From the IMG/VR virus record IMGVR_UViG_3300017917_003289, positions 1-52,195 of that record: a DNA stretch of 52,195 nucleotides; one strand, written 5' to 3'. The stretch is from a virus. Under the pieces are notes generated by a model. The model saw only the letters and a list, made by a program, of their open reading frames with translations. It did no database searches and was not told the DNA's origin. Shown here one piece after another: positions 13,527 to 22,500 of this stretch (position 1 is its first letter; each line of letters starts with the position of its first letter). The position numbers were made by a program, and so were the translations under genes.

Positions 13527-14485
13527 TGGGCGCAAGGGTTACCAGCGTAACCCCTGTCGCGACATCTAATGTTCAGCGGGCACGGGTAGGCGTAGTAGTT
13601 ATCGCTCCCGCGGTCTCGTCTGCGGTCGAGCAGCTGGCCGCCACGGCGTCTTTTGACGCGCCTGTTGCAGCGCTTACCGCGGTCGTCCCAGCCACCGCCA
13701 TCGCATACATCGATCTCTCGCTGCAGGCAGTGCTCGATACGTCTGGTCGGTACCGCTTCGTGCCAGACCTCGCGGCTGTCACGGACTCCTTCCGATTCAC
13801 ACTAGCCCGGCCCGTTAGCGACTCCATCTTTACGGCGGACCGGCCGTCGTTCAATATCGCGCGCCCTGTGAGCGACAGTGTGACGCTGAGCGAATCCTTT
13901 TTCAAGACGCTCACATTCATCCGAGCGTATGCTGACTCGGCTAGCCTCTCCGAGGCGCTGGCGTTCAACACGGCAAAATTGTCTACAGACATCGCCATAG
14001 CGCTGGATCGCAAGTATTTGCAGCTGGATCGTCCGGTGGTGGATAGCGTACCCAACGCGGATGCGCTCTCTATTCTTACCGCAAAATTACTGGTAGACGA
14101 GCTCGCGCTCGGGGACGCTTCGGCGCTATACGTCGGGAAGGCAGTCACGGACGCCGCCGCGGCTGACGATGTGCTCACGTTTGCCCTGAGCAAGCTGTTG
14201 GCGGATACCTCAGCGCCGCAGGATATTCTTACGCTGGGGCTGGCTAAGCTCATCACCGACGGGTTTGCCATGAACGACGCCTTCGACACTGGCGATGGCT
14301 CCGTTTTCAGCTTTGCGAAAGGCGTGTCCAATGTCACAATAGCGTCTGACGCATCCACACGTGTTGTGGCCAAAGCCACGGCAGACTCGACGGCAGTCGC
14401 TGACGCCGGGTCGCTCTTGAACCAGAGCTACGTGGAAATCGGGTATTTTCTGGAAGACTATGTCGGCGCGTCCCGCGCTTTTTAA
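13526..14485 (+). CDS. Repeat-containing structural protein
   Basis: This 319-residue protein is built from about ten degenerate units of roughly 18 residues with the pattern LxxAKLxxDxxAxxDAL; clear examples are ILTAKLLVDELALGDASA and FALSKLLADTSAPQDILT. Such solenoid-like repeats form elongated shafts. Position between a small beta-sandwich protein and the fibre genes suggests a fibre or spacer component of the tail. Codon use is less biased than in the capsid gene. The ribosome site is GAGGA and the stop of the preceding gene overlaps the ATG. I know no named family. Confidence 0.6.
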   Translation: MGARVTSVTPVATSNVQRARVGVVVIAPAVSSAVEQLAATASFDAPVAALTAVVPATAIAYIDLSLQAVLDTSGRYRFVPDLAAVTDSFRFTLARPVSDSIFTADRPSFNIARPVSDSVTLSESFFKTLTFIRAYADSASLSEALAFNTAKLSTDIAIALDRKYLQLDRPVVDSVPNADALSILTAKLLVDELALGDASALYVGKAVTDAAAADDVLTFALSKLLADTSAPQDILTLGLAKLITDGFAMNDAFDTGDGSVFSFAKGVSNVTIASDASTRVVAKATADSTAVADAGSLLNQSYVEIGYFLEDYVGASRAF

Positions 14486-14494
14486 GGAGCTCAC

Positions 14495-14932
14495 ATGCTT
14501 AACGACAACCTCAAAGTCACGGGCGCCGTGCAGATTCAGCTGTTCAACAAGGACGGTTCGGTCAAGGACACCCGCGAGATCAAAAACCTGGTGGTAACCA
14601 CTGGCAAGGAGTTCATTGCCGGGCGTATGGTAGGCACCCCCACCGAGATGAGCCACATGGCCATCGGCGCAGATGGTACCGCCACTGCTGTGGGCAACAC
14701 CGCGCTGGGTTCGGAACTTGGTCGTGTCGCCCTGGCGTCCGACAGTTCGGCTGGCGCAGTAGTCACCTATGTTGCCAGCTTCCCTCCCGGCACTGGCACC
14801 GGGGCGGTTGTGGAGGCTGGTATTTTTAACGCCGCTTCGGGCGGTACAATGCTGTGCCGCACGGTGTTCTCGGTTGTCAACAAGGGCGCAGACGACGCGA
14901 TGTCGATCACCTGGACGATCACCGTCAGCTGA
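14495..14932 (+). CDS. Probable tail structural protein, 145 residues
   Basis: The sequence (MLNDNLKVTGAVQIQLFNKD, later VVTTGKEFIAGRMVG and TVFSVVNKGADDAMSITWTI) is beta-rich, with Gly/Thr turns. It resembles small phage tail proteins often found just before a tail fibre gene. It could cap or anchor the fibre. AAGGAG precedes the ATG. The function is inferred from context. Confidence 0.6.
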   Translation: MLNDNLKVTGAVQIQLFNKDGSVKDTREIKNLVVTTGKEFIAGRMVGTPTEMSHMAIGADGTATAVGNTALGSELGRVALASDSSAGAVVTYVASFPPGTGTGAVVEAGIFNAASGGTMLCRTVFSVVNKGADDAMSITWTITVS

Positions 14933-14951
14933 TTTTCCAGAGGTGACCTAG

Positions 14952-17900
14952 ATGGCTGATCTGACCCTTCGCCTTGCAAAAGGCTCCCCGCTTACCAACG
15001 AGGAAGTCGACGCAAACTTTGCGAATCTGAACGAGGGGCAGACTATCGCTGGGGAGCCCATGGGGCATGAGGACAAGACGCAGTCTGTCCTCAGTTTTGA
15101 CGCTGGAACCCGTACCGTGACGATCGCGCCTGTGGGTGCGTCGTTCACTGTGTGGTGCAAGGGCGAGAAGTACGAGTTCACCGCAGCGCAGACGGTGGTG
15201 ATCCCCAACACCACCGGCATCCACTACATCTACTTCAGCAGCGCTGGAGTGTTGTCGGCGAAGTTGGGCTACTTCGACTTCCACGAAGACGCTCCGACGG
15301 CCTATGTGTACTGGAACGCCGTAACGGGTACTGCGCCCTTCTTCGCCGATGAGCGCCACGGCATCACGCTGGACTGGCAGACCCATGAGTACCTGCACCG
15401 CACCCGCGGTGCGGCGCTCGCCAACGGGTTCAGCATCAGCAACTACACCACGACGGGTTCGGGCAGTCTCGACTCCGACGCGCAGTTTGACCTCTCCGGC
15501 GGCACGTTCTTCGATGAGGACCTGAAGGTCCAGATCGTTGCGACGAACACCCCCACGGCGGGCACGTGGGAGCAGGACCTCACAGGTCCGGCACAAGTCC
15601 CAGTGATGTACCGCAGCGGCGCAGGTTGGGTCCGCGATAATCCGACGAATTTTGTGCTCAAGGCTGGCACGGCGACGCCCCGCTACAACACCGAGTCTGG
15701 CGGTGTGTGGGGCCTGACCGATGTGCCCAACAACAGCTACTCGATCGTCTGGGTCGTGGCCACCAACAACCTGACATACCCCGTGGTCGCCATCATGGGG
15801 CAGGCCGCCGACGGCAACTCAGGCAACGTCGAGGTGTTGGACTGGAACGACCTCAATTTGGATGGTTTCCCCGCAGTCGAGTTCCGCCCGCTCTACAAGA
15901 TCATCTTCCAGGCTAAGTCGACCGCCACCAACGCGATCAAGGCGCATTTCACGAATGTCTTCGACGTGCGCAACCTGGTGTCCGCGGGTCCTTCGGCAGC
16001 TATCGGCAGCTCGCACGGCGGGCTCTCTGGCCTCGGCAACGACGACCACGTACAGTATCTGCATGTCTCTGAGGTGCGCAACCCTTCGCAGGCTGTCAAG
16101 AACAGCTTCCTGCCGGCGCAGACCGGCAACAATGGCAAGTTCCTGACCACCGACGGCAGCACGCCTTCGTGGGCCATGATGACCGCGCCGAACAACGGCA
16201 CGCTGACGCTCAGCACCTCTGGCTCTGGGCTGTCTGGTTCTGGATCGTTCACGGCCGATCAAGCTGGCAATAGCACGTTCACGGTCACGATTAACTCCGC
16301 CAGCGCGAACACTGCAGACACCATCGTGCTGCGCGACGGTTCCGGTAACTTCTCTGCCAACGTCATCACAGCCAACAGCTTCAGCGGGCCGCTGGCAGGA
16401 AACGCCAGCACGGCCTCTGCGCTGGCTACGGCGCGCGCCATCACTGCCACTGGCGACTTGTCCTGGACCGTTAGCTTCGATGGCTCCGCGGCAGTTTCTG
16501 CCGCTGCCACGCTGGCCAACTCAGGTGTCACGGCCGGTACCTACGGCTCCGCCACGCAGACTGTGACCGCCGTTGTGGACGCCAAGGGGCGTGTGACATC
16601 GCTGGCTCAGCAGACCGTCACCCCGGCCTGGAGCTCGATCACTGCTACGCCCACAACGCTGGCCGGCTATGGCATCACGGACGCTCAGGCGCTGGATGCA
16701 GATTTGACTGCGATAGCGGCGCTGACTGGAACCAGCGGCTTCCTGACGAAGACGGCGGCCAATACTTGGTCGCTGGACACCAGCACGTACTTGACTGGCA
16801 ACCAGACCATCACCGTGTCTGGCGACGCAAGCGGTAGTGGAGCTACCTCGATAGCCTTGACGCTCGCAAACAGCGGCGTGACCGCCGGCACCTACACCAA
16901 GGTGACGGTCGACGCGAAGGGCAGGGTAACGACTGGTGCGTCGCTGTCCTCGGGGGACGTCACAACGGCGCTGGGCTACACGCCCTACAACAGCACTAAC
17001 CCCAACGGGTACATCACGAGCTCTGCGCTCTCGGGGTACCAAGCAACGCTTGTCTCAGGCACCAACATCAAGACGATCAACGGTTCGTCGGTGCTGGGCT
17101 CCGGCGATCTCACTGTGAGTGGCACGGACCCGACCAAGCTGCCGCTTAGCGGCGGGACGCTTACGGGCGTCATCACGACCCCCAACGGTACTCACGGCAT
17201 CATTATTGGTGACGACTCCAGGTTGGCCGACAGAAACATTGCTAACACCCTGTTTGTTGAGGGCAGTCAAAACAATGATCGCGGGTACATCAACTTTGGT
17301 CAGACGAGCGGCAACGCGCTGGGAGCGATCAACGCTGGCGACTTGACGTGGCGCGGTAGCGTTGTCCTCCACGCTGGCAACTACAACTCTTACGCCCTCG
17401 GGATTTTTGGCGACACGTTCACCATCGCAGACTGGAACTCTCTGACAGCATTCGGTAGCCGAAGGACAGCGCCAGATGGTGCCGATGCAAATGGCCCTCC
17501 AATCAACCAGTACGGCAACCTTCTGGTGTTTGGCCACAGCAGTGGCGTGACCCAGCTTCAGGCTGGCCACGATGGTCGTCTTGCGTGGCGAACCAAGTGG
17601 AATGCTGCTGATTGGACCGGCTGGAGTGTCGCGCTGGACAGCGGCAACTACAGCAGCTACGCCATACCTAGAAACGGCAGCTCGTGGACGCCGCACCCGA
17701 GCACTAACCGCACGGCTGACTGGAACACGTTCTACACAGATTACGGTTACATCCAACTTGGCCCGGCCAACAGTTCTTGGGCGCACATCTACTCGGACAA
17801 GAACTTCTATTTCAACAATGGCATCTGGATTGCTGGCAACCGTGTTCTCGACGCAGGCAACATCAACAGCTACATCCCTAGCTGGAGCACTGGCGTCAAC

Positions 17901-19211
17901 GGCAATCACATCGTTCAGCGCGATGGCAGCGGCTACATCTACGCCAACCACATCAACTTCAACACGAGCGAATCCGAGAACCCGACGATCAACTCGTTCA
18001 TCACTTCCAACGGTGATGGCTGGTCGCGTAAGTCCTCGCTCGCGCACGTCAAGAACCAGATTCGCGGTGTTGCTGACGGCACTTGGGGCATCAGCGTTAC
18101 TGGGAACGCTAACGCTCTCGGCATCACCGGATACGGCTCTGGCAATCTCACCTATTATCAAACGTCAGGCAATCACCAAACTTGGACAGGCGGGTGGGCC
18201 AGTCACATCATTGCAAGTCACGGCGACGGTGCGACCTACTATAACCAGACACTCATCTTGCCTTTCTGGAGCGCGCCGCAGTACATGCGGAAGGAAGGCG
18301 GCACGAATGTCGGCCCGTGGGTGTTCCTGACCACAGAGAACTACACCAGCTACAGCCCATCGCTAACCGGCTCCGGCGCATCGGGTACGTGGGGCATCAG
18401 CGTCACAGGAAGCTCCAACAGCCTGAACCTGTCCGGCCACACGATCAGCAGCAGCTCTTGGGCTGGCGGCGGTGGTTATCACGGCTATCAGTTCAACGGC
18501 GGCAACTGGCGCTTCGGCTTCTCTTCGACCGGCGGCGTGGTCGATGTTTATGCCGACGGGAATTTCTACGCCACCGACAGCAGCCATCTCGTTTTGCACG
18601 CTGGCAACTTTGGAAGTTACGCCCTACCCCTGAGTGGCGGGACGGTGTCTGGCATAGCCTATTTCTTGACCAACAACGGCGGCTACTGCGGCAGCACAAA
18701 TAGCGCAAAACTTCAGGCCTACTCAACCGACAACAACTCGGCCTTTATGTCCTTCCACAAGGCCGGGCATTACGCCATCAACATGGGCCTCGACGCGGAC
18801 AACGTGTTCCGTATCGGCGGCTGGTCTGCATCGGCAAACCGATTGCAGATGGACATGTCGGGCAACCTCACGATGGCGGGCAACGTCACCGCCTACTCGG
18901 ACGAACGTCTGAAGAAAGACTGGGCTGCAATGCCCGCTGACTTTGTCAGCCGCCTCGCCCAAGTCAAGAGCGGCACGTACACCCGCATCGACAGCGATGA
19001 GCGGCAGGCAGGTTCCTCTGCGCAAGACTGGCAGGAGCTGCTTCCTGAAGTCGTACATGTTGGCGGTGATGAAGACAAAACCCTGGGTCTTGCCTACGGC
19101 AACGCTGCCTTGGTGTCCGCCATCGAGCTGGCCAAAGACAATGTCGAACTCCGCGCTCGCATCGAGCGCCTCGAGTCCCTTATTGCAACCCTGATCGGAG
19201 ATCAAAAATGA
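14952..19211 (+). CDS. Large tail fibre with C-terminal S74 chaperone
   Basis: This 1419-residue fibre has an N-terminal attachment part (MADLTLRLAKGSPLTNEEVD, with a DANFANLN motif) and a long Ser/Thr/Gly-rich beta shaft. A series of repeats such as VLHAGNYNSYAL and GTWGISVTG occurs from about residue 800 to 1230. The C-terminal domain starts at YSDERLKKDW (about 1314) and ends in a coiled coil (RIERLESLIATL); it matches the S74 intramolecular chaperone, which trimerises the fibre and then cuts itself off at a Ser-Asp bond. It would recognise the host surface. The same chaperone type recurs in the second fibre at 27341. Confidence 0.88.
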   Translation: MADLTLRLAKGSPLTNEEVDANFANLNEGQTIAGEPMGHEDKTQSVLSFDAGTRTVTIAPVGASFTVWCKGEKYEFTAAQTVVIPNTTGIHYIYFSSAGVLSAKLGYFDFHEDAPTAYVYWNAVTGTAPFFADERHGITLDWQTHEYLHRTRGAALANGFSISNYTTTGSGSLDSDAQFDLSGGTFFDEDLKVQIVATNTPTAGTWEQDLTGPAQVPVMYRSGAGWVRDNPTNFVLKAGTATPRYNTESGGVWGLTDVPNNSYSIVWVVATNNLTYPVVAIMGQAADGNSGNVEVLDWNDLNLDGFPAVEFRPLYKIIFQAKSTATNAIKAHFTNVFDVRNLVSAGPSAAIGSSHGGLSGLGNDDHVQYLHVSEVRNPSQAVKNSFLPAQTGNNGKFLTTDGSTPSWAMMTAPNNGTLTLSTSGSGLSGSGSFTADQAGNSTFTVTINSASANTADTIVLRDGSGNFSANVITANSFSGPLAGNASTASALATARAITATGDLSWTVSFDGSAAVSAAATLANSGVTAGTYGSATQTVTAVVDAKGRVTSLAQQTVTPAWSSITATPTTLAGYGITDAQALDADLTAIAALTGTSGFLTKTAANTWSLDTSTYLTGNQTITVSGDASGSGATSIALTLANSGVTAGTYTKVTVDAKGRVTTGASLSSGDVTTALGYTPYNSTNPNGYITSSALSGYQATLVSGTNIKTINGSSVLGSGDLTVSGTDPTKLPLSGGTLTGVITTPNGTHGIIIGDDSRLADRNIANTLFVEGSQNNDRGYINFGQTSGNALGAINAGDLTWRGSVVLHAGNYNSYALGIFGDTFTIADWNSLTAFGSRRTAPDGADANGPPINQYGNLLVFGHSSGVTQLQAGHDGRLAWRTKWNAADWTGWSVALDSGNYSSYAIPRNGSSWTPHPSTNRTADWNTFYTDYGYIQLGPANSSWAHIYSDKNFYFNNGIWIAGNRVLDAGNINSYIPSWSTGVNGNHIVQRDGSGYIYANHINFNTSESENPTINSFITSNGDGWSRKSSLAHVKNQIRGVADGTWGISVTGNANALGITGYGSGNLTYYQTSGNHQTWTGGWASHIIASHGDGATYYNQTLILPFWSAPQYMRKEGGTNVGPWVFLTTENYTSYSPSLTGSGASGTWGISVTGSSNSLNLSGHTISSSSWAGGGGYHGYQFNGGNWRFGFSSTGGVVDVYADGNFYATDSSHLVLHAGNFGSYALPLSGGTVSGIAYFLTNNGGYCGSTNSAKLQAYSTDNNSAFMSFHKAGHYAINMGLDADNVFRIGGWSASANRLQMDMSGNLTMAGNVTAYSDERLKKDWAAMPADFVSRLAQVKSGTYTRIDSDERQAGSSAQDWQELLPEVVHVGGDEDKTLGLAYGNAALVSAIELAKDNVELRARIERLESLIATLIGDQK

Positions 19212-19558
19212 GCGCAACTTATGAAATCAAGATCAACGGCATCCGCACCGGCGCCGTCGGCAGCCTGACCGACGTGATCCGCAAGGTCGAGTTCACGGTC
19301 AAGGGCACCGAGGAGGGCCAGTCCTTCGAGCTGCCGCAGACCGTCGACCTCACCGAGCCACAGGCCGAGAGCTTCAAGCCCCTGGCCCAGGTCACCGAGG
19401 CCGATGTCGTCGCGTGGGTGGAAGAGAACTTCACCAACATGGGCGGCGTGAAAGCTCACATCCAGTTCGTGCTGGACAAGGAAGTGGCAAAGGCAGCGCT
19501 CGAGTCCAAGCCACTGCCTTGGGCGCCCACTCCGGAGCCAGCCCCCGCCGCCGTGTAA
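19208..19558 (+). CDS. Hypothetical protein downstream of the fibre, 116 residues
   Basis: The protein starts MSATYEIKINGIRTGAVGSL and has a beta-rich first half, a helical second half and a Pro/Ala-rich tail (APTPEPAPAAV). Similar proteins that follow tail fibre genes in other phages are of unknown role, perhaps fibre assembly. It overlaps the fibre gene by four bases, with GGAG upstream, so expression is coupled. There is no membrane segment. Confidence 0.7.
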   Translation: MSATYEIKINGIRTGAVGSLTDVIRKVEFTVKGTEEGQSFELPQTVDLTEPQAESFKPLAQVTEADVVAWVEENFTNMGGVKAHIQFVLDKEVAKAALESKPLPWAPTPEPAPAAV

Positions 19559-19579
19559 TTCCCGCAGAAAGTAGTACCC

Positions 19580-19816
19580 GTGGATAACCAGCAACTCTTC
19601 AACTTCGTAGTCAGCATCGCAGGATTCCTTGCCGTGTTCGTCTTCTACCAAGTCATGCAGCGGCTGCAAAAGCTCGAGGACCACATGTCCGCGATGAAGG
19701 AAGACCTGCACAAGGACTACGTGCACAAGGACGACTATCGCTCCGACATCAAGGAGGTGAAGGACATCCTTCGCCAGATTTTCGACAAGCTCGACGCCAA
19801 GCAGGACAAGACGTGA
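19580..19816 (+). CDS. Small membrane protein with cytoplasmic coiled coil
   Basis: This 78-residue protein has one hydrophobic helix (about residues 7-25, FNFVVSIAGFLAVFVFYQVM) and then a charged coiled coil ending DKLDAKQDKT. The start is a GTG at 19580 with a weak ribosome site. It opens a run of membrane and secreted proteins leading into the lysis genes. It could be a holin partner, pinholin or exclusion protein. It resembles single-pass phage proteins often labelled holin, but one helix is not diagnostic. Confidence 0.6.
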   Translation: MDNQQLFNFVVSIAGFLAVFVFYQVMQRLQKLEDHMSAMKEDLHKDYVHKDDYRSDIKEVKDILRQIFDKLDAKQDKT

Positions 19817-20436
19817 AATGGACCCTCTTGCTGCTCTTCATCACAGGCTCCGCGCTGGCCCAGAACTCGGCCACGGTGGACAACCTGTCGACGAACCAGC
19901 AGGGGAGCAACATCACCAACAACAGCAACTCGAACAACTCTACGCAGAGCACGACGTACAACGGGCCGGCGCCTGGCAGCACACCGCCTCCGAGCGCGAT
20001 TGCTCCGTCGTACATGGGCGGGGGCCAGGACTCCTGTTTGATCGGCATCAGCGGCTCGGTGTCTTCGAGCTTGATCGGGATCGGTGGGGGCACCTATCGA
20101 CGCGACGAGCAGTGCGAGCGCTTGAAGCTCGCCAAGACGCTCAACGAGTTCGGACTGAAGGTAGCCGCAGTCGCTGTTCTGTGCCAGGACGCACGGGTGT
20201 TTCAAGGTATGGCTATGGCGGGGACGCCGTGTCCATACCTCGGGGCAATAGGCAAGCAGGCCACGCTGTTGTGGCAGCAGAACCCCGAGTGGAGGCCCGA
20301 CTATGAACTCAAACCGCTCAAACCCATATCCCTTGCTGGCGTGGGTCGCAACGACGATTCTGGTTCTCTTTCTGACCGATTCCGCGCCAGCAAACGCGCA
20401 AAGTCTGACGACAAGCCAGCAGACGGCGGTAAGTAA
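19813..20436 (+). CDS. Secreted hypothetical protein, 207 residues
   Basis: A clear signal peptide (MKWTLLLLFITGSALAQ, cleavage after ALA) is followed by an Asn/Ser/Thr-rich low-complexity segment, a Pro-rich linker, and a small domain with four Cys residues (C63, C85, C115, C136). These could form disulfides in the periplasm. The start is a GTG overlapping the previous stop. Its last 134 bases overlap the signal-peptide region of the next gene in another frame, which is unusually long. A role in the host envelope is likely; the function is unknown. Confidence 0.65.
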   Translation: MKWTLLLLFITGSALAQNSATVDNLSTNQQGSNITNNSNSNNSTQSTTYNGPAPGSTPPPSAIAPSYMGGGQDSCLIGISGSVSSSLIGIGGGTYRRDEQCERLKLAKTLNEFGLKVAAVAVLCQDARVFQGMAMAGTPCPYLGAIGKQATLLWQQNPEWRPDYELKPLKPISLAGVGRNDDSGSLSDRFRASKRAKSDDKPADGGK

Positions 20437-21130
20437 CCTGTCGTCCAGCTCGCTGGCGATTAAGAACCAGCTTGCCACTGGTGCTGCGTTCAGCGCAGGG
20501 TTCTCGGCGGCAGCCTCGAGCGGCACCATCGTGGACCCCAACGCCTATACGACGGCCACGATCACCGAGCAACAGCGCACGGCGTACAACACGTCGCTTT
20601 CGACGTTCAACGGTACCGACTTTTATACGGCCCGACAGTTCCTGCTGCAACAGGCTGCGAACGCCACCGCCAACATGCAGACGGCGATCAGCTCCTTGGC
20701 CACCGCTACCGTCGAGTTGCAAAAAGCCGTGGTGGTCAACCAGATGCTCTCTTCGGTCTCCGATGCGCCGACCGCCCGTGCGACGCAGTCTGCGATTGCG
20801 GCATCCGGTTTGAACACGGAGATCAGCTCTGCCCAGGTGTCGGCCTACAACACGAGCCTGGCCAACGTGAACAGCTACGCAAGCCAGGCAGCTTCGTTCT
20901 TCCAGGCGGCCAACAACACGACCATCACCACCAACATCGACGCGTTCAAGGCGACCTACAACAAGGACCTGAGCCAGGCCTACGCGACGACTGGCTACAA
21001 CAGCGCCAACCCATACGTCACCGTCGGCTGGCAGGACGGTATGGCTATCGGCCACTCGGGGCTGTTGCAGCAGTACACGCAGTCTTCGGCGTCGTTCTAC
21101 ACAGCCAACAACCCGTTCGGGAATAACTGA
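20303..21130 (+). CDS. Secreted hypothetical protein, 275 residues
   Basis: The signal peptide comprises a basic N-terminus, a hydrophobic core (LLAWVATTILVLFL) and a likely cut after APANA. The mature protein is Ala/Ser/Thr/Gln-rich and helical with periodic Asn-Thr-Ser-Leu segments, like an extended periplasmic coil. It has a tyrosine-rich end (YATTGYNSANPYVTVGW). GGAGG lies 7 bases before the ATG. It is the second of two consecutive secreted proteins. Phages rarely devote two genes to exported proteins other than lysis factors; superinfection exclusion or modified lysis are possible roles. Confidence 0.68.
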   Translation: MNSNRSNPYPLLAWVATTILVLFLTDSAPANAQSLTTSQQTAVSNLSSSSLAIKNQLATGAAFSAGFSAAASSGTIVDPNAYTTATITEQQRTAYNTSLSTFNGTDFYTARQFLLQQAANATANMQTAISSLATATVELQKAVVVNQMLSSVSDAPTARATQSAIAASGLNTEISSAQVSAYNTSLANVNSYASQAASFFQAANNTTITTNIDAFKATYNKDLSQAYATTGYNSANPYVTVGWQDGMAIGHSGLLQQYTQSSASFYTANNPFGNN

Positions 21131-21678
21131 TGGCGGATGAGAACAAGCCCACCGACAAGGTCGACCTTGCCAGCACCGAGCTCAAGATCGGTGGGGTCAA
21201 CCTCAAGGGCAGCTACATCGTCTGGTTCCTCGCGTGCGTGAGCGCCGTGGGCGGAACGATCTACGCCGCAGGCGGCGAGTGGGGCAAGTACCAAAAGCTG
21301 CAAGAGGCTGTGGCGCAGTGGAAGTCGCCCGACATGGAGCCGGTCGTGAAGATGACCGAGCAGATCAACAACATCGACAGTGAGCTGGTCAACCTGTCCA
21401 AGAGCGTCTCCGAGCTTCAAGCCCTGGGCGGTAGGCTCACGGTAGACGTCTCGGGCATGCAGAAGCTGATCGAGGCCAACGATGTAAGCAAGCTGCAAGG
21501 CGCGATCTCTCAACTACGCACCACGGTAGATGGAGTTCAGGTCTTCACACGCGACGTCCAGGCGCTGCGTGAGCAGATGGTGGCGGTGCAGAAAGACATG
21601 GCGTCGCTCAAGAAGGACGTTGACAGCCAGTGGAACGCCATCGACTCCATAGGCGCAGGTGCCCTGAAAGGAAAGTGA
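21130..21678 (+). CDS. Membrane-anchored coiled-coil protein, 182 residues
   Basis: The first 25 residues are polar. One membrane helix (about 28-46, YIVWFLACVSAVGGTIYAAG) follows, and then a long coiled coil (about 50-170) with heptads such as LREQMVAVQKDMASLKKDVD. The topology suggests a periplasmic coil. It overlaps both neighbours by a single base, so the block 19208-22991 is one tightly coupled translation unit. It could interact with the secreted proteins before it. No family is recognised. Confidence 0.65.
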   Translation: MADENKPTDKVDLASTELKIGGVNLKGSYIVWFLACVSAVGGTIYAAGGEWGKYQKLQEAVAQWKSPDMEPVVKMTEQINNIDSELVNLSKSVSELQALGGRLTVDVSGMQKLIEANDVSKLQGAISQLRTTVDGVQVFTRDVQALREQMVAVQKDMASLKKDVDSQWNAIDSIGAGALKGK

Positions 21679-22040
21679 TGACTAAGTTCGACGAATGGTG
21701 GGAGAGTGTTTACTCGGATCGACCAAAGCCAGCCCACCGACAGGCGTTCGACACTGGATACGACCAAGGTTACGCGGACGGGGTGGCCAACGTCTCACTG
21801 ATGCGCTGGGTTATTCTGGCTGCCGCGGTGCTCGCTTGCGTGTTCTTGCTCTCTGGGTGTGATGACTACTACCGGTATCCATGCCAGAATCCCGACAACT
21901 TCCACAAGCCAGAGTGCCAGAAACCTAAGTGTCTGTTCACGCAGATGTGCCCTGAGTACCTTGTAGCCCCTATCTTGGAGAAGCAGATCAATGCCACTCA
22001 AAATACTCAACCCGCATCCGAAGCAGCAGCTAACCGCTGA
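21678..22040 (+). CDS. Membrane or lipoprotein-like protein with Cys-rich tail
   Basis: This 120-residue protein has 40 cytoplasmic-type residues with a DTGYDQGYADGVAN segment, a membrane helix (about 43-58) ending LLSGC, and a Cys-rich outer part (CQNPDNFHKPECQKPKCLFT). The LLSGC resembles a lipobox, but the helix lies far from the N-terminus, so it may be a membrane anchor instead. Five more Cys residues in the tail could form disulfides. GAAAG precedes ATG 21678, and its end overlaps the next gene by 50 bases. Confidence 0.6.
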   Translation: MTKFDEWWESVYSDRPKPAHRQAFDTGYDQGYADGVANVSLMRWVILAAAVLACVFLLSGCDDYYRYPCQNPDNFHKPECQKPKCLFTQMCPEYLVAPILEKQINATQNTQPASEAAANR

Positions 22041-22500
22041 CGACATCGAGGTCCGCATCTGGGGCTTCGTGGTCATCACGGTCACGCTGATTCTGTGTTT
22101 CATCGTCGTGGCGATGCTGTACTCAGTGACCTTCGTCACGCAGCCGATCAAGTCGATGGCGCCCATCGACCAGGCCTACACGAAGATGCTCAACGACATC
22201 GTGCTGCTGATCGTCGGCGGCATCGGTGGGGTCATGTCCAAGCGAGCTACTGCTGCAGTGGCTAAGGGTCTGGCGCCTGAATCCCCAAAGTCTCCAGCGG
22301 CGGCGGTACCCCAGCCGCAGCCGCAGACTCCTCCGGGGCCGACAAGCGTAGTTCCTGACTGGAACTGGATGGGATACAAGAATCCGGACCTCGACGAGAG
22401 CTGGGTTCCTCCTCCGCCGCCAACCACGCCGGCCGATTACGTCGACCCGGCCATGGAAGAGATCGCCCAGGAGCGAGCCAACGCGAAGGTTGAATCATGA
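21991..22500 (+). CDS. Candidate holin, two membrane helices
   Basis: This 169-residue protein has helix 1 at about 24-47 (WGFVVITVTLILCFIVVAML) and helix 2 at about 68-82 (DIVLLIVGGIGGVMS), followed by a basic turn and a long Pro-rich cytoplasmic tail (PQPQPQTPPGPTS and VPPPPPTTPADYV). It lies immediately before the spanin and endolysin genes, where a holin is expected. The Pro-rich tail is unusual for a holin. The alternative is an accessory membrane protein. GGAGA lies before the ATG at 21991. Confidence 0.55.
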   Translation: MPLKILNPHPKQQLTADDIEVRIWGFVVITVTLILCFIVVAMLYSVTFVTQPIKSMAPIDQAYTKMLNDIVLLIVGGIGGVMSKRATAAVAKGLAPESPKSPAAAVPQPQPQTPPGPTSVVPDWNWMGYKNPDLDESWVPPPPPTTPADYVDPAMEEIAQERANAKVES

